A stretch of DNA of 64,000 bases from an uncultured Thalassotalea sp. GTDB lineage: Bacteria; Pseudomonadota; Gammaproteobacteria; Enterobacterales; Alteromonadaceae. The notes beneath the pieces were generated by a model. That model had not been told where the DNA came from, did not search any database, and worked only from the letters and a program-made list of their open reading frames with translations. This document shows, piece by piece, positions 53,771-63,040 of the stretch. Made by a program: the position numbers and the translations under genes. Each line of letters starts with the position of its first letter. Position 1 is the first letter of the stretch. The stretch spans positions 1 through 64,000 of the forward strand of contig CANLNK010000009.1 of assembly GCA_947492575.1 (NCBI GenBank), given 5' to 3'.

Positions 53771-56700
53771 ATGGATATCGCGCGTTATTCTTTAGAAAAG
53801 CCCATAAATATATGGCTTATTGCGGTTTGTTTTATTCTTGGTGGCCTAATCGCCATGGGCAAAATAGGGCGCTTAGAAGATCCTGCTTTTACCATTAAAC
53901 AAGCTGTGATTATGACTTACTACCCAGGCGCAGATGCAGAGCGGGTAGAGAAAGAAGTTACCGAACCTTTGGAAATTGCCATTCAACAAATGTGGCAGCT
54001 AGATAAATTAGAGTCGGTCAGCAAACCGGGGTTCTCTCGCATTATCATGGAAGTGAAACCTGAGTTAGATGGCCCACTGTTGCCTCAAATTTGGGATGAA
54101 CTTCGCAAGCGCCTAAGAGATGCGCAAAGTACATTACCAATTGGCTCGAGCGCCCCTATCGTAGTTGACGATTTCGGTGATGTTTACGGTCTTTATTTCG
54201 CGCTCACTGCGCCGGATTACACCGCATATCAACTGAGAGAATTTTCACGCATTATTCGCCGTGAGTTACTCACCATTGATGGTGTGAGTAAAGTGTCGGT
54301 TGGCGGTATCTTAGAAGAACAAATCGTTGCCGAAATAGATACTTATCAAATTGCCGGCTTAGGCTTATCTTTCCCCGACATTCAAGATATATTGGCCGTT
54401 AACCTTCAACCCTTTGCTGGTGGGCGAGTTTTAGTTGGTGACAAGAGTATCCGTATTCCTGTTCAAGCGGCAACTGACAAAATAGAAGAAATAGAGAATA
54501 TTTCTTTTGTACTTCCCGGTAAAAACGCATCAATCAAGATTAAAGATGTAGCGCGTTTGAGTATTCAACCGGTTGATATTCCTTCGGAGCTAATTCGCTA
54601 CAATGGCCAAAGCGCTATTAGCTTGAGTGTTTCGGCACAAAGCGACGTTAACATTGTTGAAGTCGGTGATCGCGTATCAGAAAAACTCAATGAAGTACTT
54701 ACGACATTACCGGCAGGCATTTACGTTTCGACAATTTACAACCAAGCAGACGTCGTTGATGAGGCGGTTGAAGGGTTTATTTTAAATCTTGAAATGTCAG
54801 TTTTAGTAGTAACTATCGCATTGTGTATTTTTATGGGCTGGCGTTCAGGTATTGTTGTTGGTGGTACGTTAGTTGTTACTGTACTCGGTACGATTTTAAT
54901 TATGTGGCTTTATGATCTGCAGCTTCAGCGGATTTCTCTCGGCGCTATGGTTATTGCTATGGGGATGCTGGTTGACAATGCCATTGTTGTCGCAGAAGGC
55001 ATGATGCTACGCATGGAAAAGGGTAAATCTGCTATGGAAGCAGCGCGCTTTATTGTCAAGCGTACCCAATGGCCGTTGCTAGGGGCGACGATTATTGGTA
55101 TTGCTGCATTTTCGGGCATTGGCCTTTCAGACGATGCGACCGGTGAGTTCTTGTTCTCCTTATTCGCCGTGGTACTTATTTCGTTAATGCTAAGTTGGAT
55201 ACTCGCGGTAACACTAACACCTTTACTGGGTAAATATTTTTACAAAGTCGGCGAGAAACAAGAGACCGAAGAAGAATCTCATTCCGTCTTTCATCGCGGT
55301 TACCTATCTCTATTGCGCAATGCTCTCCATCACAGAGGCATAACAATTATTGCCTTAGTAGCGGTGACAGTGATCGCATACGGTAGTTTTGGGTTGATCA
55401 AACAGGGCTTTTTCCCAGCATCGAATACGCCTATCTTCTTCGTCCATTACTGGGGACCTCAAAGTGATGATATTCGCGCGACAGAGAAGTTTGTCTCTGC
55501 CGGTGAGTCCAGCATATTAGAGACAGAGGGCGTTGATTCAGTATCAACATTTATTGGCCAAGGTGCTAACCGTTTTACATTGGTTTATGGACCTGAACAG
55601 CCAAATGAAAGTTATGGGCTTTACCTAGTTCGCGCAGATGATGCCAAAGATATCCCGCGCTTAACCCAAGAGCTCACTGAAAAACTAAGAGCGATGAACC
55701 CTAATGCGGAATACTTTGCTGAGGTGATTCAATTTGGACCTGGTGGTGGTGCTAAGTTGCAAGTGCGTTTTAGCGGCAGCGATCCTGTCGTGCTTCGCGA
55801 ATTGGCTGAGCAAGCTAAAGCTGTGTACCTAGACGATGGCCGTATCCGTGATGTACGAGATGATTGGCGTGGCAAAGGTGTTGTGCTTATGCCGCAATAC
55901 GACGAAAACGCCGCCGGTATTGCAGGTGTTTCTCGCAGTGATTTTAATCAAGCGATTCAGTTCTACACAAGTGGCTTGACGGTGGGTCAGCTGCAAGAGA
56001 AAGACTACTTGTATCCGATAGTTGCCAAGTCGATGACACATCGCGACGAACCGCTATTAGCATTAGAGAACGGTTTAGTTTGGAGCGCAAGCCAACGTAC
56101 CTATATTCCATTCAAGCAAGTGAGTGGTGAAATGACGTTTGATAGCGAAGAAATGCTGATTAATCGTCTCGATCGCGTGCGTACTGTAACAGTGATGGCG
56201 GAAGGCGGTATCGACGAAACTGCAGGTGCTGCATTTGCGCGTGTTAAAGAAAAAATTGAGGCGATTCCTTTACCTGACGGCTATGAGTTAGAGTGGGGCG
56301 GTGAATACGAGTCTTCTCGAGATGCCCAAGCAGCTCTAGGCCAAGGTTTACCGTTAGGCTTCTTGGTAATGTTTATCATCAGTGTTTTACTGTTTGGTCG
56401 CGCACGACAACCACTCATTATTTGGTTAGTCGTACCTATGGCCGTTGTTGGCGTCGTGGCAGGCTTGTTACTGGCTGATATGCCGTTCGGCTTTATGTCA
56501 TTGCTCGGCTTCTTGAGTTTATTTGGTATGTTGATCAAAAACGCAATTGTGTTGCTGGAAGAGATTGACTTGCAAATAGGCGAAGGAAAAGAGAAGGGCT
56601 TAGCCATTGTTGAAGCAAGCTTAAGTCGTTTACGTCCAGTATCACTTGCAGCGATTACTACGATTTTAGGGGTAATGCCACTAATATTTGACCCATTCTT

Positions 56701-56815
56701 TGCTGATATGTCGGTAACAATTATGGGTGGTTTGGCGTTTGCAACTTTACTAACGCTAGTGGCCGTGCCGGTGCTTTACAGTATCTTCTATCGTATCAAA
56801 GTGACTAAAAACTAG
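53771..56815 (+). CDS. RND efflux transporter permease subunit 2
   Basis: A 1014-aa AcrB-superfamily permease with 12 helices. TM4 carries GMLVDNAIVVAEG with the proton-relay Asp. TM10-type VPVLYSI near the end and two periplasmic loops are present. It probably exports drugs or toxic compounds with the upstream adaptor and a TolC-type channel encoded elsewhere. A strong terminator follows. Confidence 0.9.
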   Translation: MDIARYSLEKPINIWLIAVCFILGGLIAMGKIGRLEDPAFTIKQAVIMTYYPGADAERVEKEVTEPLEIAIQQMWQLDKLESVSKPGFSRIIMEVKPELDGPLLPQIWDELRKRLRDAQSTLPIGSSAPIVVDDFGDVYGLYFALTAPDYTAYQLREFSRIIRRELLTIDGVSKVSVGGILEEQIVAEIDTYQIAGLGLSFPDIQDILAVNLQPFAGGRVLVGDKSIRIPVQAATDKIEEIENISFVLPGKNASIKIKDVARLSIQPVDIPSELIRYNGQSAISLSVSAQSDVNIVEVGDRVSEKLNEVLTTLPAGIYVSTIYNQADVVDEAVEGFILNLEMSVLVVTIALCIFMGWRSGIVVGGTLVVTVLGTILIMWLYDLQLQRISLGAMVIAMGMLVDNAIVVAEGMMLRMEKGKSAMEAARFIVKRTQWPLLGATIIGIAAFSGIGLSDDATGEFLFSLFAVVLISLMLSWILAVTLTPLLGKYFYKVGEKQETEEESHSVFHRGYLSLLRNALHHRGITIIALVAVTVIAYGSFGLIKQGFFPASNTPIFFVHYWGPQSDDIRATEKFVSAGESSILETEGVDSVSTFIGQGANRFTLVYGPEQPNESYGLYLVRADDAKDIPRLTQELTEKLRAMNPNAEYFAEVIQFGPGGGAKLQVRFSGSDPVVLRELAEQAKAVYLDDGRIRDVRDDWRGKGVVLMPQYDENAAGIAGVSRSDFNQAIQFYTSGLTVGQLQEKDYLYPIVAKSMTHRDEPLLALENGLVWSASQRTYIPFKQVSGEMTFDSEEMLINRLDRVRTVTVMAEGGIDETAGAAFARVKEKIEAIPLPDGYELEWGGEYESSRDAQAALGQGLPLGFLVMFIISVLLFGRARQPLIIWLVVPMAVVGVVAGLLLADMPFGFMSLLGFLSLFGMLIKNAIVLLEEIDLQIGEGKEKGLAIVEASLSRLRPVSLAAITTILGVMPLIFDPFFADMSVTIMGGLAFATLLTLVAVPVLYSIFYRIKVTKN

Positions 56816-56834
56816 CGGAAGTATAGTATATGAA

Positions 56835-56870
56835 AAAAAAGGCTTAGTGCTAATCCACTAAGCCTTTTTT
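56835..56870 (+). terminator. terminator of RND operon 2
   Basis: GGCTTAGTG (56841-56849) pairs with CACTAAGCC (56856-56864), flanked by an A-run and a T-run, so it can act in both directions. Confidence 0.9.
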
Positions 56871-56972
56871 GTATCTACTTTTACTAGAAAATTTAATTGC
56901 TTAGTGCATAATGAGTTCATTGTTACAGGTTGGAAAAAGATAGTTTTTCTCATCGAAACGGGATAGGAGCAT

Positions 56973-57422
56973 ATGAAGGATTTGGACATTAAACTGGAGC
57001 AGTATAGGATTTACGCGGCGGAGTTATATTCATTTGAAAACAGAGCTCAAACTACGAGTCGTTTATATATTGCGTTAAATACTATTTCAATATCAGTGAT
57101 TACTTTAGGTTCAGATTTAACAAAAGGGATAAATGTTCCTCCCATATTTATTTGCGCGTTGTCAATTATAGCGATCGCATTCTGTATGATTTGGCGTTTA
57201 ACGCTTCGTTCAGTAACCGAACATACGACAGCTAAACATATTGTTATTCAAGAAATGGAAAAGGATTTACCTTTCAAACCATACACTGATGAATGGTTTA
57301 AACACTTAAATGAAGGTAAAGGCTACATAAGAACTACGGTTTTACATGAATTCTTTCCTTGGATATTCATATGTATCTACTTTTCGTTACTGATATTTAC
57401 CTTGGTTTATAAAATCAATTAA
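56973..57422 (+). CDS. RipA-family octameric membrane protein-like
   Basis: A 149-aa protein. Two membrane helices near 35-52 and 57-78 and one near the C-terminus (about 128-147) are separated by a soluble segment with EMEKDLPFKPYTDEW. The combination of an LNT motif after the first Arg-rich region, ITLGSD and a W-RLTLRS segment resembles the RipA family by pattern. In Francisella, RipA is needed for intracellular growth. The role here is unknown. It stands alone, before a convergent LacI gene. Confidence 0.6.
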   Translation: MKDLDIKLEQYRIYAAELYSFENRAQTTSRLYIALNTISISVITLGSDLTKGINVPPIFICALSIIAIAFCMIWRLTLRSVTEHTTAKHIVIQEMEKDLPFKPYTDEWFKHLNEGKGYIRTTVLHEFFPWIFICIYFSLLIFTLVYKIN

Positions 57423-57471
57423 AGGCTGTCTTGTCGTTGAATCTTTAGCGCATTTTTGACTTGAACACGGT

Positions 57472-58473
57472 TTAATTCAGTCGAGCGATCGAGTTCCGCT
57501 CGATCAGTGTTGGTTCAAATACGCGTTCGATATGAAGCTTTTTATTCTTGTAAACATCGGTTAAGACCAGTTTCGCAGCCATGTGTCCCATTTCGTTAAC
57601 AGGGTTATCCACTGTGGTCAGTGTTGGGTACAAATAGTTGGTGAAAATAACGTTATCAAAACCAATAATGGAAAGGTCATCTGGTAAATGATAACCGTGT
57701 TCACGAGCGTATTTCATTGCCCCTGACGCCATTTCATCATTGGCACAAACTACAGCTGAAAATGGAATTTTTTGCTTGATGAAATGTCTCAGACCGTCAT
57801 TGCCGCCAGTCTCTTTGAAGTCGCCGATGAAGAATAAGCTCTCGTTGAACGCTATATTGTGCTCTACCAAGGCTCGTTTATGACCTAAAAGGCGGTTACT
57901 CGCATCAGCTTTAAATTGAGGGCCTGCAATGTAGGCGATGTCTTTATGTCCTTGGTCAATAAGTGCTTTAGTGGCAAGATAGCCACCGACTTCATTGTCT
58001 AAACTAATACACTTATCTTCCATGCCATCGACATGGCGACTCATTAAGTAAACAGGCACTTTGCCCTTATTGAGCTCTAATAAATATTCATCAGAGACTG
58101 CTTCTACATGCGCAATAATGGCATCGCAGTTTCGACCAATCAGAAATTCGATACCGTCTTTTTCTTTGTCTTCTTCAGAATGACCAGTGGTGATGATGAC
58201 ATGCTTACCAGCAGCGCGCAGCTCACTCTCGATACCTGCCATCATTTGACCAAAGAATGGACCGTGCAACTCTGAAACTAATATCCCTACAGAGTCGCTT
58301 CGATTTGACGCTAAAGAACGTGCTGTAGCGTTTGGTCGATACCCTAAAGTGCTCATTGCATCGAGTACTTTTTGTTTGGTTTTATCACTAACACGGGCAT
58401 TGTCGTTCATTACGCGAGATACAGTTGCTAGTGAAACACCTGCTAGCTTCGATACTTCATAAATGGTTGCCAT
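57472..58473 (-). CDS. LacI-family transcriptional regulator of the beta-glucoside cluster
   Basis: A 333-aa protein with N-terminal HTH IYEVSKLAGVSLATVSRVMN (residues 3-22), hinge helix NATARSLAS and a periplasmic-binding-type sugar domain (about 60-330). It lies downstream of the GH1-GPH genes and probably binds the two 14-bp dyads in the divergent control region (61503 and 61557). The inducer is likely a beta-glucoside. Confidence 0.88.
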   Translation of the reverse strand: MATIYEVSKLAGVSLATVSRVMNDNARVSDKTKQKVLDAMSTLGYRPNATARSLASNRSDSVGILVSELHGPFFGQMMAGIESELRAAGKHVIITTGHSEEDKEKDGIEFLIGRNCDAIIAHVEAVSDEYLLELNKGKVPVYLMSRHVDGMEDKCISLDNEVGGYLATKALIDQGHKDIAYIAGPQFKADASNRLLGHKRALVEHNIAFNESLFFIGDFKETGGNDGLRHFIKQKIPFSAVVCANDEMASGAMKYAREHGYHLPDDLSIIGFDNVIFTNYLYPTLTTVDNPVNEMGHMAAKLVLTDVYKNKKLHIERVFEPTLIERNSIARLN

Positions 58474-58564
58474 TGTTGCAATAAATTCCTTGGAGGCAAA
58501 AAAGGAAATAATACCTAACTCAGCTTACATTCACCAGCGATTAGGCAATATTGTTAAGGTTTCA

Positions 58565-58608
58565 AACACTTATCACTACTTTTACATCATAGTGATAAGT
58601 GTTTTGTT
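58565..58608. terminator. 14-bp hairpin between LacI and GPH genes
   Basis: AACACTTATCACTA pairs with TAGTGATAAGTGTT with an 11-nt loop. It follows the GPH transporter gene in the minus direction; the T-tract is weak, so it may be a leaky terminator separating LacI from the upstream genes. Confidence 0.6.
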
Positions 58609-58630
58609 CTAGCGAATCAACTAAGCCGTT

Positions 58631-59992
58631 TTAGGCTGTTTTAGGCATTTTTTCCACAAGTTTGAGTTTATCTTGAATAGTCGCTATTTTGTCACTGGTT
58701 AATGTATATTTGCGCATCACGATAGCAACGACAAACGAGCCAATTGCAGGCAACAACGTAAACGACAATAAGATCCCTTGCTTGGTTGCTTCAGTCTGTT
58801 CAACATCTGCTTGGTAATCGTAAAAGGCGAGCATCCAACCAGCGATTGCGCCACCTAAAGCGACACCTATTTTTAAGAAGAATATAATCCCTGAGTAAAC
58901 AAGGCCTGTTACACGAACGCCTGTTTTCTCATGTCCGTAGTCAATTGTATCAGCCATCTTTGCCCACAGCAGCGGGGTAGCCATATCAAGGAAAAACTTC
59001 CATAAAATAAAGGCCGCAAAGGCGAGTACCAGTTGGTCAGAGCCAATGAAGAAGCTTAGTACACAGATAACCGCCGAGATAGTTTGCAACCAAATATAGG
59101 CTTTAATTTTACACACTCGCTCGGCCAGTGGTTGGGCAACAGCACAGCCGATCATGCTAGCAATAACCCCTAATGTCATAAATGAGGTAATTAAATCTTC
59201 ACGCCCTAAGTAATATTTAACGTAATAAACTGCCAGTGTGAAGCGCATGACCTGTCCGCCAAGTAAAAACAAGACAGCGATACATAGAATACGCCACTGA
59301 TCGTTTTGCCAAAGTGATTTTGCAGTGTCAATAAAGCTTGCCTGTTCTTCTTTTGGCTGCTCAATACGCTCTTTTGTACCAACAAAGCAAAGTAAGAACA
59401 TAACCAAGCCCATTAGGCTCATGGCCGCCATGGTGTATTGATAGCCTTTTGCTTTGTCACCTTCACCAAAAAATTCCACGAGTGGCATAGTTAAACCAGC
59501 AACAATTACGCCGCCCAACATACCAAAAACAAAGCGGTAAGATTGCACGGTAACACGCTCTTTTGCATCTGCTGTCAACGCTCCGCCGAGTGCACAGTAC
59601 GGAATATTAATAGCGGTGTAGGCAATCATTAGCAGCGTGTATGTGGTGAACGCGTAAATAATTTTATTCGTGCCTGTTAACTCAGGTGTGGTGAACGCCA
59701 AAATACTGATGATGGCAAACGGTAACGCCAGCCATAAAAGGTAAGGGCGGAAGTGCCCCCAACGTGTATGCGTGCGATCTGCTAATGTGCCCATCAGCGG
59801 ATCGGTAACTGCGTCAATAAATCGAACGACAAGGAACATGGTGCCAACAACAGCTGGCGATAAGCCTACTACGTCAGTGTAGTAGAGCATCAAGAACATC
59901 ATGACGGTTTGGAAAATAATGTTACTTGCGGTATCGCCCAGTCCGTAGGCAATTTTCTCTCGTACGCTAATTCTCTGTGCTTGTGTAACCAT
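58631..59992 (-). CDS. GPH-family sugar:cation symporter (MFS)
   Basis: A 453-aa protein with 12 membrane helices and glycoside-pentoside-hexuronide features near the N-terminus (YGLGDTASNIIFQ, FIDAVTDPLMGTLADRTHTRWG; the Asp pair binds the coupling cation). It imports an oligosaccharide or glucoside. It is transcribed with GH1, starting 41 nt after that gene ends. Confidence 0.9.
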   Translation of the reverse strand: MVTQAQRISVREKIAYGLGDTASNIIFQTVMMFLMLYYTDVVGLSPAVVGTMFLVVRFIDAVTDPLMGTLADRTHTRWGHFRPYLLWLALPFAIISILAFTTPELTGTNKIIYAFTTYTLLMIAYTAINIPYCALGGALTADAKERVTVQSYRFVFGMLGGVIVAGLTMPLVEFFGEGDKAKGYQYTMAAMSLMGLVMFLLCFVGTKERIEQPKEEQASFIDTAKSLWQNDQWRILCIAVLFLLGGQVMRFTLAVYYVKYYLGREDLITSFMTLGVIASMIGCAVAQPLAERVCKIKAYIWLQTISAVICVLSFFIGSDQLVLAFAAFILWKFFLDMATPLLWAKMADTIDYGHEKTGVRVTGLVYSGIIFFLKIGVALGGAIAGWMLAFYDYQADVEQTEATKQGILLSFTLLPAIGSFVVAIVMRKYTLTSDKIATIQDKLKLVEKMPKTA

Positions 59993-60033
59993 ATTAAAAG
60001 ATTCTTTTGTTTATCGTTATTGTTATATTTTAG

Positions 60034-61386
60034 TTATTGTTGTGTCTGGGCATTGCGCTCATTAATGAGCGATTTGTATGCTAGACCACTTCGTTTAATG
60101 GTACGTTGCTGAGTTTTATAATCAACATAGACAATTCCGAATCGTTTCAAATACCCTTCAGCCCATTCGAAGTTATCCATTAGGCTCCATGCAAAGTAGC
60201 CGTGGATATCGACACCTTGCTCAATTGCTTTATTTACTGCGTTCAAGTGCAATTGGTAGTAATTCAGGCGGTCTAAGTCGTGCACTTCACCATCTTCTAC
60301 TTCGTCTGCCATCGCAGCACCATTCTCTGTGATATAAATGGGTGGTAATTCATAACGCTCGTTTAATGAGGTAAGCAAGCTGGTCAGTGCTGCTGGGTAA
60401 ATTTCCCATCCGATATCCGTTTTCGGCGTCATGTGCTCGTGTTCGAAGTAGAACTCACCAGCTTGTGTAGGGGCTGAGTAGGTTAAGCGGGTATAGAAAT
60501 TGATACCTAAGAAATCTAATGGCTGAGCAATAATATCGAAATCACCTTCTTGAATATCTGGATGATGTTCAGCTGGTAATTCTGCAAGCATTTCAGGATA
60601 AGCACGGTCAAAAAGCGGCTTTATATACCATTGGTTTAAATATTGATCGGCGTAGTCTGCTGCTTTGATGTCTTCTAATTTATCTGTGCGCGGATAACAA
60701 GGTGTAAAGTTTAGTACGATACCATTTAGGCTGTTAGGGCTATTTTTTTGCAACACTTGCATGCCAAGACCGTGAGCGAGTAATAAATGGTGTGCTGCTT
60801 TTCTACCGTATTCTTTACCGACTTTACCGGGGGCGTGAACACCTATTTCATAGCCTAGAAATGCGCTACAGAATGGTTCATTAAAGGTGGCATATGAGTG
60901 CACGCGGTCGCCAAATGCTCTAGTGACAATGTCAGCATAGTCGCGAAATTTGTACGCTGTTTCGCGGTTTAGCCACCCGCCATTATCTTCCAGATGTTGC
61001 GGCAAGTCCCAGTGATAAAGGGTGACAAACGCTTTAATTCCTTTGGCTTTAAGGCCGTCGAGAATATTCATATAAAAGTTAAGGCCGTCTTGATTTGGGG
61101 AACCGTCTTGGTGCATTACACGCGGCCAAGATATAGAGAGGCGATAAGCATCAACACCTAGAGAACCGATAAGTTCGATATCATCCTGCCAGCGATTGAA
61201 GTGATCGCAAGCTATGTCGCCATTTGAATTGTCAGCAATTTTACCTTCGGTAGCGCAGAACGTATCCCAGATACAAGGAAGACGTTGCTGACTGGCTCCT
61301 TCAATTTGAAAAGAGGCTGTTGCCACACCGTAAACAAATTCTTTCGATAGCATTTTGGAATTTGTAGGCAGCTGATATTTATTCAT
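60034..61386 (-). CDS. GH1 beta-glucosidase
   Basis: A protein of about 450 aa without signal peptide, so cytosolic. The acid/base Glu is in TFNEP (about residue 170) and the nucleophile Glu in YITENG (about 354); FVYGVATASFQIEGA opens the domain. It hydrolyses beta-glucosides such as cellobiose or laminaribiose. I chose ATG at 61386, with an alternative at 61401; neither has a strong ribosome site. It heads an operon with the GPH symporter. Confidence 0.92.
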   Translation of the reverse strand: MNKYQLPTNSKMLSKEFVYGVATASFQIEGASQQRLPCIWDTFCATEGKIADNSNGDIACDHFNRWQDDIELIGSLGVDAYRLSISWPRVMHQDGSPNQDGLNFYMNILDGLKAKGIKAFVTLYHWDLPQHLEDNGGWLNRETAYKFRDYADIVTRAFGDRVHSYATFNEPFCSAFLGYEIGVHAPGKVGKEYGRKAAHHLLLAHGLGMQVLQKNSPNSLNGIVLNFTPCYPRTDKLEDIKAADYADQYLNQWYIKPLFDRAYPEMLAELPAEHHPDIQEGDFDIIAQPLDFLGINFYTRLTYSAPTQAGEFYFEHEHMTPKTDIGWEIYPAALTSLLTSLNERYELPPIYITENGAAMADEVEDGEVHDLDRLNYYQLHLNAVNKAIEQGVDIHGYFAWSLMDNFEWAEGYLKRFGIVYVDYKTQQRTIKRSGLAYKSLINERNAQTQQ

Positions 61387-61502
61387 TAATCTGTATCCCA
61401 TACGAAGCTTTTATTCTTGGGTGAGACTGACAACCGCACGCTGTATTAGTTTTTTTACTAGGGTTCGTTGCGCGTTATCAATTCACACATCACATCTATT
61501 TT

Positions 61503-61516
61503 TGAAAGCGCTTACA
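61503..61516. promoter_or_regulatory. LacI-type operator 1
   Basis: TGAAAGCGCTTACA fits the LacI/GalR and CRE-like consensus TGWAANCGNTNWCA exactly, with an AGCGCT core. Confidence 0.8.
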
Positions 61517-61556
61517 AAATAATTGAAAAAAAATCTTTATTCGTTTTAAATAAGGG

Positions 61557-61570
61557 TGAAAGCGCTTACA
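61557..61570. promoter_or_regulatory. LacI-type operator 2
   Basis: Identical to operator 1, 54 bp away. The spacing of about five helical turns suits looping between the two divergent promoters. Confidence 0.8.
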
Positions 61571-61765
61571 TTTAATGGTGTAGGTTAGTGTTAATTTATC
61601 GTTTGGTCAACCGATTTGTATAAATCTTATGCCTTGAGTAAACGATGGCAAACATTGCTTTATCGGCTCATCTGTATGCAGGAATCAATTGATGAGAGCC
61701 TGTTGGAAGTCGTCTAGAAAAGACGAAAACAATAAAACGAATATAAATTTTAGCAAGGGGGAAGT

Positions 61766-63031
61766 ATGGCAGGAGCAACTGCGATACCCGGACAATCAAA
61801 CAACTTAACGCCAAGTGAACCAGCGGACTATCGCTTTGCGTTAACGTCATTAACATCACTATTTTTTATGTGGGGTTTCATTACCTGTTTAAACGATATC
61901 TTAATCCCACACTTAAAGGCGGTTTTTGACCTTTCTTATGCGCAGGCAATGTTGATTCAATTTTGCTTTTTTGGCGCCTACTTCATTGTTTCTTTACCAG
62001 CCGGGGCATTGGTAAAAAAAATGGGTTTTCAAAAAGGCATTGTGATTGGCCTTGTGATTGCTGCTCTCGGTTGTATGACATTTTATCCAGCGGCGTCTAT
62101 GCAAAGCTATCCTGTGTTCTTAGGCGCATTATTTATTCTAGCTAGCGGTATTACTGTATTACAAGTTTCTGCAAACCCATACGTGAGCATATTAGGCAAG
62201 CCAGAAACCGCGTCTTCGAGACTTACGCTTACTCAAGCATTCAATTCTTTTGGTACCACTGTAGCCCCTTTCTTTGGCGCGTACTTAATTCTTGAGCAAG
62301 CTGCTCATGATGTAGGGAGTGCAAGCGCTGATGCAGTGCAAGGTCCATACCTTCTGCTGGCTGGCATGCTACTCGTGTTGGCTGCAATATTTGCGTTCTT
62401 GAAACTACCTGTAGTCGAAGAGTTACAAAGTGAAACAGTAAACGATGATGCGCAGTCAGAAGGTAGCGCATGGCAATACCGTCACCTTGTTCTGGGAGCC
62501 GTCGGTATTTTTGTTTATGTGGGTGCAGAAGTTTCTATTGGCAGTTTCTTAGTCAACTTTCTAAATGACCCCGCTATTGCTGGACTTGAAGAGTCGGAAG
62601 CGGCGAAATACATCGCTTACTACTGGGGCGGTGCAATGGTAGGACGCTTTGTTGGTGCTGCTGTGATGCAAAAAGTTGCGGCTGGAAAAGTACTAGCATT
62701 CAACGCTTTGATGGCAATTGTATTGATTATCATCGCCATGACAACGAGTGGGCAACTTGCCATGTGGGCAATTTTGTTAGTTGGTTTATTCAATTCAATT
62801 ATGTTCCCAACCATCTTTAGCTTAGCGCTAAATGGTTTAAAACAGCATACGTCTCAAGGCTCTGGTATTTTGTGTTTAGCTATTGTTGGTGGTGCAATTG
62901 TGCCATTAATTCAGGGGCTTTTAGCTGACAACATTGGACTACAAATCTCATTCTTCCTGCCTGTGCTTTGTTACATCTTTATCGCATATTACGGTGCGAA
63001 AGGCAGTAAACCTGCGGCATCTGTTAATTAG
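61766..63031 (+). CDS. FucP/GluP-type sugar MFS transporter
   Basis: A 421-aa protein with 12 membrane helices and the FHS-family pattern ([20 protein letters not shown] near residues 33-52, then GLNLTQ-like [15 protein letters not shown]). It imports a hexose such as glucose or fucose with protons. The start has GGGG-AAG upstream. It precedes the GH3 gene by 9 nt, so released glucose is probably imported by this protein. Confidence 0.9.
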   Translation: MAGATAIPGQSNNLTPSEPADYRFALTSLTSLFFMWGFITCLNDILIPHLKAVFDLSYAQAMLIQFCFFGAYFIVSLPAGALVKKMGFQKGIVIGLVIAALGCMTFYPAASMQSYPVFLGALFILASGITVLQVSANPYVSILGKPETASSRLTLTQAFNSFGTTVAPFFGAYLILEQAAHDVGSASADAVQGPYLLLAGMLLVLAAIFAFLKLPVVEELQSETVNDDAQSEGSAWQYRHLVLGAVGIFVYVGAEVSIGSFLVNFLNDPAIAGLEESEAAKYIAYYWGGAMVGRFVGAAVMQKVAAGKVLAFNALMAIVLIIIAMTTSGQLAMWAILLVGLFNSIMFPTIFSLALNGLKQHTSQGSGILCLAIVGGAIVPLIQGLLADNIGLQISFFLPVLCYIFIAYYGAKGSKPAASVN

Positions 63032-63040
63032 GAGCGACAA

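Larger units (their letters stand above)
61402..61765. promoter_or_regulatory. divergent control region of the beta-glucoside cluster
   Basis: A 364-bp gap between the GH1 and FucP/GluP-type genes. It holds two identical operators, TGAAAGCGCTTACA at 61503-61516 and 61557-61570, 54 bp apart. Poly-A/T stretches lie between them. No further gene is seen. Confidence 0.7.
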